Source: Peptoniphilus sp. BV3C26
Lineage (GTDB): Bacteria > Bacillota > Clostridia > Tissierellales > Peptoniphilaceae
Assembly: GCF_000478985.1 (NCBI RefSeq)
Contig: NZ_AWXB01000065.1
Span: 1 to 64,000 of the forward strand
Direction of reading: 5' to 3'
Length of the DNA stretch: 64,000 nucleotides
Numbering within the stretch: the first letter of the stretch is position 1; every line of letters begins with the position of its first letter. Made by a program: the position numbers and the translations under genes. Positions 1 to 9,415 of the stretch are shown piece after piece. Below the pieces are notes generated by a model, which was not told the DNA's origin, made no database searches, and was given only the letters and a program-made list of their open reading frames with translations.

Positions 1-1358
1 AGTGTCTAATTTTAGAAAGAGATTCCGGCATAAGATTAATAGGTAAACTCTAATAAAAGTTAAAGGGCTTAGGGGAATTAAGTGCTGAATTTTTGAGGCT
101 TAAAGAAAAACTTAATGAAGAAGGTACTTTTTTAAGAAAAATATAAAAAAAACATAAATATTATGCCAAAAAAATAGGCATAATTACTTCTCCTTCAGGA
201 GCAGCCATTCATGACACCTTAAGTATACTGAAAAGAAGAAATAAAACAGTAGATATTTTTATTTATCCGGCTCTTGTACAGGGAGACAAAGCTTCTTTAG
301 ATTTAATTGAGGGTATTAAGTTTTTAGACAATCTATCTTTAGATACTATTATAATTACAAGAGGTGGAGGAGCTCAGGAAGATTTATCGGCTTTTAATAA
401 TGAAGATCTTGCAAGGACTATTTTTAAAGCAAAAACCCCTATAATATCTGCAGTTGGTCATGAAATTGATTTTACAATATGTGATTTTGTAAGTGATTTA
501 AGAGCACCAACTCCTTCTGCTGCGGCTGAACTGGTGAGTGTAGATATAAAAGACCTTTTATTGAATTTAAACTTTTATAAGGATAAATTAAATTTTAGAT
601 TATCTTATTTAATAAATTCTAAAAACTTAGATTTAAACAAGATTTATATTAAGTTTAGAGATATGAATATGGCTAATATCATATCCGAAAAATTTTATAA
701 TTTAAGAAGGACTTATATAGAAGCTACTAATGCAATTTTAGACTTACATTCATTTATGAAAAATAATATAAACAATTTAAAATTAAATCTTGTAGAAAAT
801 AGTCCCAAAAATATATTTGAAGAAAATAAATCTTTAATTAATTCTTTAAAAGCAAATTTAGATAGAAGCCTTTATAAAACTTTAATACAAAATAAAAGTG
901 AAATTGATTATAAATTTAATAAAATAAAAATTCTTTTAGATTATAATTTGGTTTTGAAAGAAAAACGAAGTATAGAAGATATAAAACTAAGATTTAACCA
1001 AAATATAAATAGACGAGTAAAATATGAGATAAGCTATTTAAAATCTATAAACTTATTACCGCATTTAAAGCATATTGAAAAAAATATAATTTACAATTTA
1101 AAATATTTAGAGGATTTAAAAACCAAATTTAATTTAAATCTTATAAATTCTTTAAGAAGTAATAAAAATAATTTACATTTTTTAAAATTAAATTTGTTAA
1201 AGGCAAGAGAAAATAAAAAAGGAATTTATGTAAATAATAGAAAAATAAATTCTATAAATGATATTAAAGAAAATGATATTATGGTTAATCTTTTAGATGA
1301 TGGTATTGTAGAATCTCTTGTAAAAAAAATATTAAAATCGGGAGAAAATAATGAATAA
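1..1358 (+). pseudogene. xseA: Exodeoxyribonuclease VII large subunit, 5' part cut by the window edge and carrying in-frame stops
   Basis: XseA is the catalytic subunit of exonuclease VII, which degrades single-stranded DNA from both ends with XseB. Reading frame 3 throughout gives recognisable XseA: the end of the OB-fold region, then GLGEL and a linker to IGIITSPSGAA, RGGGAQEDLSAFN, SAVGHEIDF and RAPTPSAAAE, followed by the long coiled-coil C-terminal part. Three TAA codons interrupt this frame, at 51-53, 54-56 and 144-146, although residues before, between and after them still align with the family, so no net frameshift is needed. From 147 to 1358 the frame is open; the first ATG/GTG/TTG is GTG at 534, inside the catalytic domain. 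The gene is therefore either a decayed copy or carries sequence errors near the window edge. It overlaps xseB by 8 bases. Confidence 0.8.
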
Positions 1359-1578
1359 TTTAAGTTATGAAGAAGCTATTAAAAGGTTTGAGGAAATTGT
1401 AAAAAGTCTTGAAAGTGATAATTTAACACTTGAAGAAGCTATTAAAAATTATGAAGAGGGAATAGGATTATATAATTACTGCTCAGATCTTCTTAAAAAT
1501 TATGAAGGAAAGATTAAAATTTTAGCAAACAAAGCGAATGGAGAGTTTAAAGATTTTCAAGGTGGCATTGATGAGTGA
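1351..1578 (+). CDS. xseB: Exodeoxyribonuclease VII small subunit
   Basis: This 75-residue helical protein is the small subunit of exonuclease VII; several copies wrap around the XseA coiled coil. The family core is clear: SYEEAIKRFEEIV, then LTLEEAIKNYEEGIGLY, then a C-terminal helix. Its length is normal. The ATG lies within the last codons of xseA, a usual sign of translational coupling, and the stop overlaps the start of ispA. If xseA is truly broken this subunit would have no partner, and its intact state argues that the xseA stops are recent or artefactual. Confidence 0.95.
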   Translation: MNNLSYEEAIKRFEEIVKSLESDNLTLEEAIKNYEEGIGLYNYCSDLLKNYEGKIKILANKANGEFKDFQGGIDE

Positions 1579-2431
1579 TTACGAAAATTTAATTAAAATA
1601 ATTGATGAAAATTTATATAACTCTATCCCAAACACAGATGATTATCAAAAAATTATTTATGAATCAATCAAATACTCTCTTTCATCAGGGGGAAAAAGAA
1701 TAAGGCCCTTATTAACACTGATAAGTTATAAAATTTTCAGCGGTGATAATTCCTATGAAAAGATCATTCCCTATGCTTGTGCTATTGAATACATCCACAC
1801 CTATTCATTAATTCACGATGATTTGCCAGGCATGGATAATGATGACATGAGACGAGGTAAGCCAACTAATCATAAAGTTTACAATGAAGCTGTGGCAATT
1901 TTAGCTGGAGACGGACTTTTGAATTTAGCTGCTGAAACTATTTCTAAAAGACTTGATAAACTTACAGACCTTGATGAAATAAAAAATGGTATTAAAGCCA
2001 TGAAATATATTTTTACCTGCTCAGGCATTCAAGGAATGGTTGCAGGACAAACAATCGACATAGGACTTAAGGAATCTGATATGTCAAGAGATGTTTTTGA
2101 GTCAATGTATCGCTTAAAAACAGGAGCTTTAATTAGGGCAGCTCTTGTTTGCGGAGCTATAATAGCAGGAGCTGACGACAGTGAAATTATTGCCCTTGAA
2201 AGATATGGAAATTCTATAGGCCTTGCATACCAAGTTAAAGATGATATCTTAGATTATGAAAGTGATATAAATTCGAAAAATATGACTCTTTCAAGAATTT
2301 TAAATAAAGATGAACTTAAAGATTTTATGCAAGAGATTTATCAAGAAACTTTAAACAGCCTTAAAACTATAGATAGAAATACTAATGAACTTTTGGAAAT
2401 TGCAAAGCAATTAATGAATAGGAGTTATTAA
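1571..2431 (+). CDS. ispA: Polyprenyl (farnesyl/geranylgeranyl-type) diphosphate synthase
   Basis: A trans-prenyltransferase condensing isopentenyl diphosphate with allylic diphosphates in the cytosol. The first aspartate-rich motif DDLPGMDNDD is at residues 83-92 and the second, DDILD, at 224-228; GGKRIRP (about 40-46) binds isopentenyl diphosphate. The ATG at 1571 is chosen over an in-frame ATG at 1538 because AAGGTGG sits just upstream and this start overlaps the xseB stop. The segment after DDILD is shorter than usual: the customary LGK/GSD loop is missing and K-x-T-Y appears as KNMTL. The neighbourhood xseB-ispA-tlyA-recN is common in Firmicutes. The product chain length cannot be read from the sequence with certainty. 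Confidence 0.92.
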   Translation: MSDYENLIKIIDENLYNSIPNTDDYQKIIYESIKYSLSSGGKRIRPLLTLISYKIFSGDNSYEKIIPYACAIEYIHTYSLIHDDLPGMDNDDMRRGKPTNHKVYNEAVAILAGDGLLNLAAETISKRLDKLTDLDEIKNGIKAMKYIFTCSGIQGMVAGQTIDIGLKESDMSRDVFESMYRLKTGALIRAALVCGAIIAGADDSEIIALERYGNSIGLAYQVKDDILDYESDINSKNMTLSRILNKDELKDFMQEIYQETLNSLKTIDRNTNELLEIAKQLMNRSY

Positions 2432-3225
2432 TGGCAAAAATAAGAGCAGACCTGCTTTTATATAATCAAGGCCTTGTAGATTCAAGGGAAAAAGCTAAAA
2501 GGCTTATTATGGAAGGAAAAGTTCTTTGTGGAACTAAAAGAATTGATAAGCCAGGCGAACAAATTGAAGATTTTGAAACTTTAACGATAAATTCAGACCA
2601 AATACAGTATGTTTCAAGAGGTGGACTAAAATTAGAAAAGGCAATAAAGAAATTTAACCTTAACTTGTCTGATTTTATATGTGCTGATATAGGTTCTTCA
2701 ACTGGAGGATTCACACACTGTATGCTTATAAACGGTGCAAAAAAGGTTTATTCTATTGATGTGGGTTATAATCAACTTGATTATAAATTAAGAATTGATG
2801 ATAGAGTCATTGTCTTAGAAAGAACAAACATAAGATATTTAGATAATAATTTGATAAGTGATGAAATAGATTTTATATCAATTGATGTTTCCTTTATATC
2901 ATTGCAACTTGTTTTACCAAAAGCATATGAAATTTTAAAAGATGGATCTTACCTTGTGGCTTTGATAAAACCTCAATTTGAAGCTGGAAAAGAAAAAGTC
3001 GGTAAAAATGGAATTATAAGGGATCCTAAAGTTCATGCAGAGGTACTAAATAATACTTTAAGTTTTGCAGAAAAAATAGGTTTTTCTATACAAGACTTAA
3101 CTTATTCGCCAATAAAGGGAACAAAGGGAAATATAGAATTTTTAGTCTTATTGAAGAAATCTTCTGAGCCATCAATTGATATAAACATTGATTCTATACT
3201 TAAAAGCACTGATGAATTGGAGTAA
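2431..3225 (+). CDS. tlyA: TlyA-family rRNA 2'-O-methyltransferase (S4 plus FtsJ-like domain)
   Basis: TlyA enzymes methylate cytidine 2'-OH groups in 16S and 23S rRNA; in some bacteria this sets capreomycin sensitivity. The protein (264 residues) has an N-terminal S4 RNA-binding domain (about 1-60: LLYNQGLVDSREKAKRLI), then a FtsJ-type methyltransferase domain with SAM motif ADIGSSTGGFTHCML (about 85-99), DVSFISL and a KPQFE loop. The start codon touches the ispA stop and GGAG lies 7-10 bases upstream. It is followed three bases later by recN, the usual Firmicute order. Confidence 0.93.
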   Translation: MAKIRADLLLYNQGLVDSREKAKRLIMEGKVLCGTKRIDKPGEQIEDFETLTINSDQIQYVSRGGLKLEKAIKKFNLNLSDFICADIGSSTGGFTHCMLINGAKKVYSIDVGYNQLDYKLRIDDRVIVLERTNIRYLDNNLISDEIDFISIDVSFISLQLVLPKAYEILKDGSYLVALIKPQFEAGKEKVGKNGIIRDPKVHAEVLNNTLSFAEKIGFSIQDLTYSPIKGTKGNIEFLVLLKKSSEPSIDINIDSILKSTDELE

Positions 3226-3228
3226 TTT

Positions 3229-4902
3229 ATGCTAATTGAACTTAAAATAGAAAATTTTGCAATTATTAAAAATTTGACAATTGAATGGGGTTCAGGACTA
3301 AATATTTTAACTGGAGAGACAGGTTCAGGTAAATCTATAATAATAGATGCTCTTGGTATGGTGTTAGGCGGAAGAAGTAATAAGGATCTTATAAAAACAG
3401 GGGCGGAATATGCCTATGTTGAAGCTGTTTTTAGTTTTTATAATGAAGATTTATCAAAATTTTTATCTGAAAATGGTTTTGAAATAGGAGAACTAATAGT
3501 TTTATCAAGACAAATAAATAGAAATAAACCTTCTATAACTCGTATTAATGGCAGAGTTGCAACTCAAAGCGTAATGACATACATATCTTCAAAATTAGTT
3601 GATGTATATGCTCAGGAGGAAAATCAATATTTAATGAGTCCCAAAAATCAAATGGATTTAATCGATGATTTTTGTACTATTGAGCATAAAAAAAAGCAAG
3701 AAAATCTTCTCAATTTATTTGAAGAAATAAAAAAATATGAAGAAAAAAAAGCGAGTCTTGAAAATTTTGAATCAAGTAGAGAAAGAGAAATAGATTTATT
3801 AACTTATCAGATAAAAGAAATAGAAGATGCAAATTTAACCCCTTATGATGATGAAGACTTGGAAAATGATTTTAAAAAGTTCAGCAATAGTTCTTTAATA
3901 AGAGAAAATCTGGAAGCCACTTTAAATTTACTAAGAGGTGATTATGAAGTGAGTGCAGTTGAAGATGGAATTGATAAGGCAGTTTCATTTTTTAGTAATG
4001 TAAAGAAATTTGAACCAGATTTAGATGAAATTTATAAAGAACTGGAAAATATAAGATTTAATATAAGTTCAGTTTATAAAGAAATTGAAAGTTATCTTGA
4101 AAATATGGACATAGACCAAGAAAAATTTATGTATTTAGAAGCCCGTATAGACACTGTAAACAGTTTAAAAAAGAAATATGGGTATAATATTGAAGAGATA
4201 AATAAATTTAAATCTGAGGCCGAATTAAGGCTTAAAGAATTAAAAAACTTTGAAGAAAATTTAAATAATATAAGCCAAAAAATTGATGAACTCTATAAGG
4301 AAAGTTCAAATTTAGCACAAGAGATTTCTAAGGATAGAAAGACTGTTTCTAAGTGGTTGGAAGAAAATGTTGAAAAAGAAATTTCAAAACTTAACATAAA
4401 TAACGCAAGGTTTAAAATAAATATTTATGAAAAGGAATTATCTTCAACAGGTATAGATAGAATTGAGTACATGATATCTACAAATATAGGTGAAGATTTT
4501 AAACCTTTAAGCAAAATTGCTTCCGGAGGTGAAATGTCAAGAATAATGCTTGGCTTTAAATCCATCATAGCAAGTAAAGATAATATACCAACTGTAATTT
4601 TTGATGAGATAGATTCTGGAATAAGCGGAATGACAGCCAATATAGTAGGAAAAAAAATAAAAGAACTTTCTAATGACAGACAAGTCATTGTAATTTCTCA
4701 TTTACCACAAATTGTATCAAAAGCTAATTCTCACTATAAGATTTATAAAGAAATAAATAAAAATAAAACAAGAACCTATGTCAAAAAATTAAAAAACTCA
4801 GAGAGAGTTGGTGAAATTGCAAGATTGATAGGTTCAGAAGAAATTACAGATCTTACCTTAAAAGCTGCAAAAGAAATGATAGAAGGAGTAGAAAATGACT
4901 GA
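3229..4902 (+). CDS. recN: DNA repair protein RecN (SMC-like ATPase)
   Basis: RecN is a cohesin-like ATPase that acts at DNA double-strand breaks. Walker A is GETGSGKS (29-36), the middle is coiled coil, and the C-terminal half carries the ABC signature ASGGEMSR and the Walker B segment VIFDEIDSGISG followed by ISHLPQI. The length of 557 residues is normal for the family. GGAG at 3219-3222 serves the ATG at 3229. Two runs of eight A inside this gene remain in frame, which is useful when judging the seven-base homopolymer frameshifts elsewhere. No LexA-type box stands directly before it because it lies inside the operon. Confidence 0.97.
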   Translation: MLIELKIENFAIIKNLTIEWGSGLNILTGETGSGKSIIIDALGMVLGGRSNKDLIKTGAEYAYVEAVFSFYNEDLSKFLSENGFEIGELIVLSRQINRNKPSITRINGRVATQSVMTYISSKLVDVYAQEENQYLMSPKNQMDLIDDFCTIEHKKKQENLLNLFEEIKKYEEKKASLENFESSREREIDLLTYQIKEIEDANLTPYDDEDLENDFKKFSNSSLIRENLEATLNLLRGDYEVSAVEDGIDKAVSFFSNVKKFEPDLDEIYKELENIRFNISSVYKEIESYLENMDIDQEKFMYLEARIDTVNSLKKKYGYNIEEINKFKSEAELRLKELKNFEENLNNISQKIDELYKESSNLAQEISKDRKTVSKWLEENVEKEISKLNINNARFKINIYEKELSSTGIDRIEYMISTNIGEDFKPLSKIASGGEMSRIMLGFKSIIASKDNIPTVIFDEIDSGISGMTANIVGKKIKELSNDRQVIVISHLPQIVSKANSHYKIYKEINKNKTRTYVKKLKNSERVGEIARLIGSEEITDLTLKAAKEMIEGVEND

Positions 4903-5440
4903 AACAACTATAAAATCAGAAAAAATATATAGTGGAAAAATTTTAAGTGTAAAAGTCAATACAGTTGAGTTGCCTGATCAAAAATATTCTAAAAGAGAAA
5001 TAGTAATTCATGATCCGGCAGTGTGTATTGTAGCTAAAAACAAAGAAAAAATTATTTTAGTTAAACAATATAGAATTTCTGTAGATAAAGAAATTTTAGA
5101 AATTCCAGCAGGAATGATTGAACCGGGAGAAGCTCCTAAAGAAGCAGCTATAAGAGAACTAATAGAAGAAACTGGTTATGAAAGTAAAAATATAGAGTAT
5201 GTGACGGAATTTTATTCATCTCCGGGATATAGTTCAGAAAAAATATATTTATTTTATGCTGATAATTTAGAACTTAAAGAGCAAAATTTAGATGAAGAAG
5301 AACAGATAGAGGTTTTAGAGGTTTCCATAGATGAAGCTTTAAAAATGATTGAAGTAGGAGATATAATGGATTCCAAAACTATTGCTGGAATACTTCTTTA
5401 TAAAAATTTTAAAGAAAAAAAGGATGTTAAAAATGAATAG
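4895..5440 (+). CDS. nudF: ADP-ribose pyrophosphatase (Nudix hydrolase)
   Basis: This Nudix enzyme probably cleaves ADP-ribose to AMP and ribose 5-phosphate. The Nudix box is complete: a G, then E six residues on, then RELIEETGY, within IPAGMIEPGEAPKEAAIREL and the residues after it. The beta-strand pattern before it (VCIVAKNKEKIILVKQYR) fits the NudF subgroup. The ATG overlaps the recN stop by 8 bases and follows a GAAGGAG site. Lying directly before punA and pdp, it may belong to nucleoside and ribose-phosphate salvage; that link is inferred from position. Confidence 0.9.
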   Translation: MTETTIKSEKIYSGKILSVKVNTVELPDQKYSKREIVIHDPAVCIVAKNKEKIILVKQYRISVDKEILEIPAGMIEPGEAPKEAAIRELIEETGYESKNIEYVTEFYSSPGYSSEKIYLFYADNLELKEQNLDEEEQIEVLEVSIDEALKMIEVGDIMDSKTIAGILLYKNFKEKKDVKNE

Positions 5441-6233
5441 AACTTATGAATATATTTTAAGTAAAATAAAAAACAAACCTGAAATAGGAATAATATTAGG
5501 TTCAGGACTTGGAAACTTAGCTTCACAGATAAATGATCCTATTGAAATAAACTATAAGGATATTCCCGATTTTCCAACTTCCAGCGTAAAAGGTCATAGT
5601 GGAAAATTGATTTTTGGAAAATTATCAGGGAAAAATCTTGTAGCAATGCAAGGAAGAATTCACTATTACGAAGGTCAAGGTATTGATAAGACAGTTTTTC
5701 CTACAAAAATATTATGCCAATTAGGAATTAAATACTTAATCGTAACAAATGCTTGCGGAGGGGTAAATACTTCTTTTAATCCGGGTGATTTAATGCTTAT
5801 TAAAGATCATATAAATTTTACCGGAGTAAATCCTTTGATAGGACCAAATGATGATAAAATAGGTCCAAGATTTCCGGACCAATCTTTTACTTATAATAAA
5901 GATTTAAGAGATATTGCTAAGAATGCTGCAAAAGAATTAAATTTTGAATTAAAAGAAGGGGTTTATATGTGGTTTACAGGACCTGTATATGAAACTCCGG
6001 CTGAAGTTAGAATGGCAAGGATAGTGGGAGCTGATGCAGTAGGCATGAGTACTGTTCCTGAAGTTATAGTAGCTAACCATAGAGGAGTTAAAATTTTAGG
6101 AATTTCAGCTATAACAAATATGGCTGCTGGAATTTTAGATAAACCTTTAAATCATGAAGAAGTAATTGATGTTTCTTCTAAAATTCAAGATAAATTTGAA
6201 AATTTAGTTAAAAAAGTTATTGAAAAAATGTAG
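5433..6233 (+). CDS. punA: Purine nucleoside phosphorylase (trimeric type)
   Basis: Phosphorolysis of inosine and guanosine to the free base and (deoxy)ribose 1-phosphate. Motifs of the trimeric PNP family are present: GSGLG, GHSGKL, MQGRIHYYEGQ, NACGGV and GPVYETPAEVRMARI, followed by VGMSTVPE. The ATG at 5433 is preferred to upstream in-frame codons (5382, 5424) because AAAGGATG precedes it and it overlaps the nudF stop, giving 266 residues, a normal size. With the adjoining pyrimidine phosphorylase it forms a nucleoside salvage pair. Confidence 0.95.
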   Translation: MNRTYEYILSKIKNKPEIGIILGSGLGNLASQINDPIEINYKDIPDFPTSSVKGHSGKLIFGKLSGKNLVAMQGRIHYYEGQGIDKTVFPTKILCQLGIKYLIVTNACGGVNTSFNPGDLMLIKDHINFTGVNPLIGPNDDKIGPRFPDQSFTYNKDLRDIAKNAAKELNFELKEGVYMWFTGPVYETPAEVRMARIVGADAVGMSTVPEVIVANHRGVKILGISAITNMAAGILDKPLNHEEVIDVSSKIQDKFENLVKKVIEKM

Positions 6234-6240
6234 GTGCAAT

Positions 6241-7545
6241 ATGAATATTTATGACATTATTGAAAAGAAAAAGCATGGACAAGAATTAACAAAAGAAGAA
6301 ATAAATTATTTTGTTGATGGATATACAAAAGGAGAAATTCCCGACTATCAAATATCGGCATTGCTAATGGCAATATGCCTAAAGAATTTAAATTTAGATG
6401 AAACTGTAAATTTAGCAAATGCTATGCTTAATTCAGGAGATCTCGTAGATTTAAGTAAAATTAAAGGCATAAAAGTCGACAAGCACTCTACTGGAGGAGT
6501 TGGAGATACAACAAGCCTAGTTTTAGGCCCTCTTGTTGCAAGTGCAGGTCTTGTTTTTGCAAAAATGAGCGGAAGAGGACTTGGGCATACAGGTGGAACT
6601 CTTGACAAGCTGGAATCTATTCCAGGAATGAGAATAGATTTACAAATGGATGAATTTATTAATAATTCTAATAAAATAGGTATTTCAATAATAGGCCAAA
6701 CAGCAGATATTACACCTGCAGATAAAAAGTTATATGCTTTAAGAGATTCAACTGCTACTGTAGACAATATAAGTCTTATAGCATCATCTATAATGAGTAA
6801 AAAATTAGCGGTTGGAGCAGATGCTCTTGTTTTAGATGTAAAAGTAGGGTCAGGAGCCTTTATGAAAGATGTTGAAAGTGCAACAAAACTTTCAGAGATT
6901 ATGGTTAGTTTAGGAAAAAAATTTAACCATAAAACAAAAGCATTAATAACTTCCATGGATGAGCCTCTTGGATTTGCTGTGGGGAATTCTTTAGAAGTTA
7001 TTGAAGCTATAAACACATTAAAAGGACAAGGCCCTCAAGATTTAAGACAACTTTGTCTTGCTTTAGGTTCAAAGCTTCTACTTATGTCTAATTTTGCAGA
7101 TGATGAAGATGAAGCCAAAGAAATATTAGAAACCAATATTAGAAATGGCAAAGCTTTTGAAAAATTTAAAGAATTTGTCAAAGCTCAAGGTGGAGACATT
7201 TCTTATATTGATGATACAAGTAAGTTTAAGCTGTCAAAATATAAAGTTGAAATTGTATCAAAAGACGAAGGCTATGTTAAAAAGATAGATGCACTGTTAA
7301 TTGGTGAAATTGCAAGAGATTTAGGAGCAGGAAGAATAACAAAAGAATCTAAAATTGATTTAGGTGCTGGAATAATTTTAAATAAAAAAATAGATGATTT
7401 TGTTAAAAAAGGAGAATTACTGGCAACTTTTTACACTGACAAAGAAAAAGATATAAACTTACAGGTAGAAAATATATATAAAGCCTATGAAATAGGAGAA
7501 AAAAATAAGGAAACACATAAATTAATTTATAAGGAAATAGATTAA
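6241..7545 (+). CDS. pdp: Pyrimidine-nucleoside phosphorylase
   Basis: Splits uridine or (deoxy)thymidine with phosphate. The family signature is intact: VDKHSTGGVGDTTSLVLGPL, then KMSGRGLGHTGGTLDKLESI; phosphate and base contacts such as RDSTATVDN and DALVLDVKVGSGAFM follow. The C-terminal alpha/beta domain ends near KEID. An ATG at 6220 is in frame, but AGGTG at 6233-6237 points to the ATG at 6241, giving 434 residues, as expected for the family. Whether it prefers thymidine (deoA) or both substrates (pdp) cannot be decided from sequence alone. Confidence 0.94.
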   Translation: MNIYDIIEKKKHGQELTKEEINYFVDGYTKGEIPDYQISALLMAICLKNLNLDETVNLANAMLNSGDLVDLSKIKGIKVDKHSTGGVGDTTSLVLGPLVASAGLVFAKMSGRGLGHTGGTLDKLESIPGMRIDLQMDEFINNSNKIGISIIGQTADITPADKKLYALRDSTATVDNISLIASSIMSKKLAVGADALVLDVKVGSGAFMKDVESATKLSEIMVSLGKKFNHKTKALITSMDEPLGFAVGNSLEVIEAINTLKGQGPQDLRQLCLALGSKLLLMSNFADDEDEAKEILETNIRNGKAFEKFKEFVKAQGGDISYIDDTSKFKLSKYKVEIVSKDEGYVKKIDALLIGEIARDLGAGRITKESKIDLGAGIILNKKIDDFVKKGELLATFYTDKEKDINLQVENIYKAYEIGEKNKETHKLIYKEID

Positions 7546-7548
7546 AAA

Positions 7549-8187
7549 ATGAGAAATTTAGACATACACAACTTGCTAATAACAATACTTGCATTACTTT
7601 TATCAATTATTCCTCATGAAGTTGCCCACGGCTATATGTCATATAAACTGGGAGATACAACGGCAAAAGAAGATGGCAGATTATCTTTAAACCCACTTAA
7701 CCATATAGATCCATTGGGGCTTCTTTCAATGATTGTATTCAGATTCGGATGGGCTAAAGCTGTGCCTATAGATTTTTCACGAATAAAAGGTAATAAAAAT
7801 TTAGGGATATTTTTAATAAGTATAGCCGGAGTAACAATGAATTTCATAATAGCTTTTGTATTCTCAATTTTTTTGTCCAAAGCTTTAATTGCAAAAGATA
7901 ATTTTATTTCTGAAATTCTAACAGAGATAGTTTGGTACAATGTCATGCTTGGAGTTTTTAATTTAATTCCATTGCCACCCTTAGATGGATCAAAAATTAT
8001 AGCATCCTTTTTACCTTATAAATACCAATTTTACTTTTTTAAGTATGAAAAATATTTTTATATAGCTTTGATAGTTTTAATATTTTCTGGTTTTATAAAT
8101 AATATTATAGGACCAATAATATTAAAAATAATAAACTTTTTTATAAATGTAGGAGCTTCTTTTTGGATAAATACAGGATTAATATAA
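7549..8187 (+). CDS. Membrane zinc metalloprotease, M50 (site-2 protease) family
   Basis: A 212-residue polytopic membrane protein with the metal-binding site HEVAHGY (H23, E24, H27) in the first helix and the third ligand region NLIPLPPLDGS (about 138-148). It resembles the short YwhC-type M50 proteases rather than RseP, as no PDZ domain is present. About five hydrophobic segments are visible. Its substrate is unknown. It commonly sits before scpA-scpB in Firmicutes, and here the scpA start lies inside its 3' end. Confidence 0.9.
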   Translation: MRNLDIHNLLITILALLLSIIPHEVAHGYMSYKLGDTTAKEDGRLSLNPLNHIDPLGLLSMIVFRFGWAKAVPIDFSRIKGNKNLGIFLISIAGVTMNFIIAFVFSIFLSKALIAKDNFISEILTEIVWYNVMLGVFNLIPLPPLDGSKIIASFLPYKYQFYFFKYEKYFYIALIVLIFSGFINNIIGPIILKIINFFINVGASFWINTGLI

Positions 8188-8892
8188 AAACTTATGAAGG
8201 TCCCATGGACCTTCTTCTTGATTTAATAAAACAAAATGAAATAGACATATATGATATACCTATAGCAAAAATTACAGAACAATTTTTAGACTATCTTAAA
8301 ACTATAGAAAAATTAAATCTTGAAATAACTTCAGATTTTATTTTAATGGCTGCAACCCTTATAGAGATAAAATCAAAAATGCTTTTGCCCAAACAAGTCT
8401 ATGAAGATGAAGAAAATGAAGATGATATTGCAGATCCAAGAGCAGAACTTGTTCAAAAACTATTGGAGTATGAAAAGTTTAAAAAAATATCAAATGATTT
8501 AAAAGAATCTTTAGATTATGAATCAAAGGCATTCTATAAATTACAAGAGGATTTTTCTTCAATAGATGAAAAAGATTTTTTAAAAAATTTAAATTTAAAT
8601 AATCTATTAAAAACTTTTAACAATATTATGGAAAAACATATTAATAAATTTGAAGTTTCAGAAATTATTCAAGAAAGTTTTTCAACAGAAGAGGCAATTA
8701 AAATATTAAAAAGTATGTTAGAGGAAAATAAAAAAATAAGTTTTTTAGATTTAATAAAAAAATCTAATAAAGCTGAAATAATAACTTATTTTTTTGTCAA
8801 TTTTAGAAGCAATGAAAATGGGAATTTTATATGCTAAACAGAATAAAGATTTTGATGATATTATTTTATTAAGGAGAACAGATGAACTATAA
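8163..8892 (+). CDS. scpA: Segregation and condensation protein A, frameshifted near the 3' end at a T7 run
   Basis: ScpA is the kleisin that joins the Smc heads and recruits ScpB. The start is TTG at 8163 with AGGAG at 8151-8155, giving YRINIKTYEGPMDLLLDLI. As written, the frame ends at 8837 with an atypical tail (YFFVNFRSNENGNFIC). If one T is removed from the seven-T run at 8789-8795, translation continues YFLSILEAMKMGILYAKQ and ends DDIILLRRTDEL at 8892, a family-like winged-helix C-terminus that overlaps the scpB start. The corrected protein has 242 residues. The downstream partner genes smc and scpB are intact in this window. Confidence 0.88.
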
Positions 8893-9415
8893 AGCCATCA
8901 TAGAAGCAATATTGTTTGCATGGGGAGATCCTGTTAAAGTAAGTGATCTTGCAAAAATATTGGAAATAAAAGAATCGGAAACAAACTTAATAATTGATGA
9001 AATGGAAATGGAATTTAAGTTTGAAAACAGAGGACTAAGGATAATAAGGATCAATGACTCGATACAAATAAGTACTAAACCAGAGCTTTATTCTTATATA
9101 AATAATTTTATAAAAGACAAAAAGAAAAAAAATCTTTCTAATGCAGCTTTAGAAACCCTTTCAATCATTGCATATAAACAACCTGTAACAAAGCTTGAAA
9201 TTGAAGAAATTCGTGGAGTAAAATGTGATGGAACAATAAAACTTTTAAATGATTTAAATTTTATTGAAGAAAAAGGTAGATTAGATAGGATTGGCAAACC
9301 AATAATTTATGGTACAACTAATGACTTTTTAAAAAAATTTGGTTTGGAAAAAATTGAAGATTTGCCTAAAATAGATGAGAGTTTTGAAGAAATATCTTTT
9401 TTGGAGGAAAAATGA
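8882..9415 (+). CDS. scpB: Segregation and condensation protein B
   Basis: ScpB dimers bind ScpA in the Smc-ScpAB condensin. The 177-residue protein has two winged-helix domains; ALETLSIIAYKQPVTKLEIEEIRGV is the family hallmark (only part quoted: SIIAYKQPVTKLEIEEIRG). AAGGAG at 8870-8875 precedes the ATG. The corrected scpA reading frame ends inside the first codons, so the pair would be translationally coupled if scpA is read through to 8892. The stop overlaps the rluB start by four bases. Confidence 0.95.
   Translation: MNYKAIIEAILFAWGDPVKVSDLAKILEIKESETNLIIDEMEMEFKFENRGLRIIRINDSIQISTKPELYSYINNFIKDKKKKNLSNAALETLSIIAYKQPVTKLEIEEIRGVKCDGTIKLLNDLNFIEEKGRLDRIGKPIIYGTTNDFLKKFGLEKIEDLPKIDESFEEISFLEEK

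Noticed and set aside
6348-7016. A 222-codon open frame on the minus strand opposite pdp
   Set aside because: It is antisense to a gene with full family motifs, is rich in Ser, Leu and Ile as expected for a mirrored frame, and has no ribosome-binding site.
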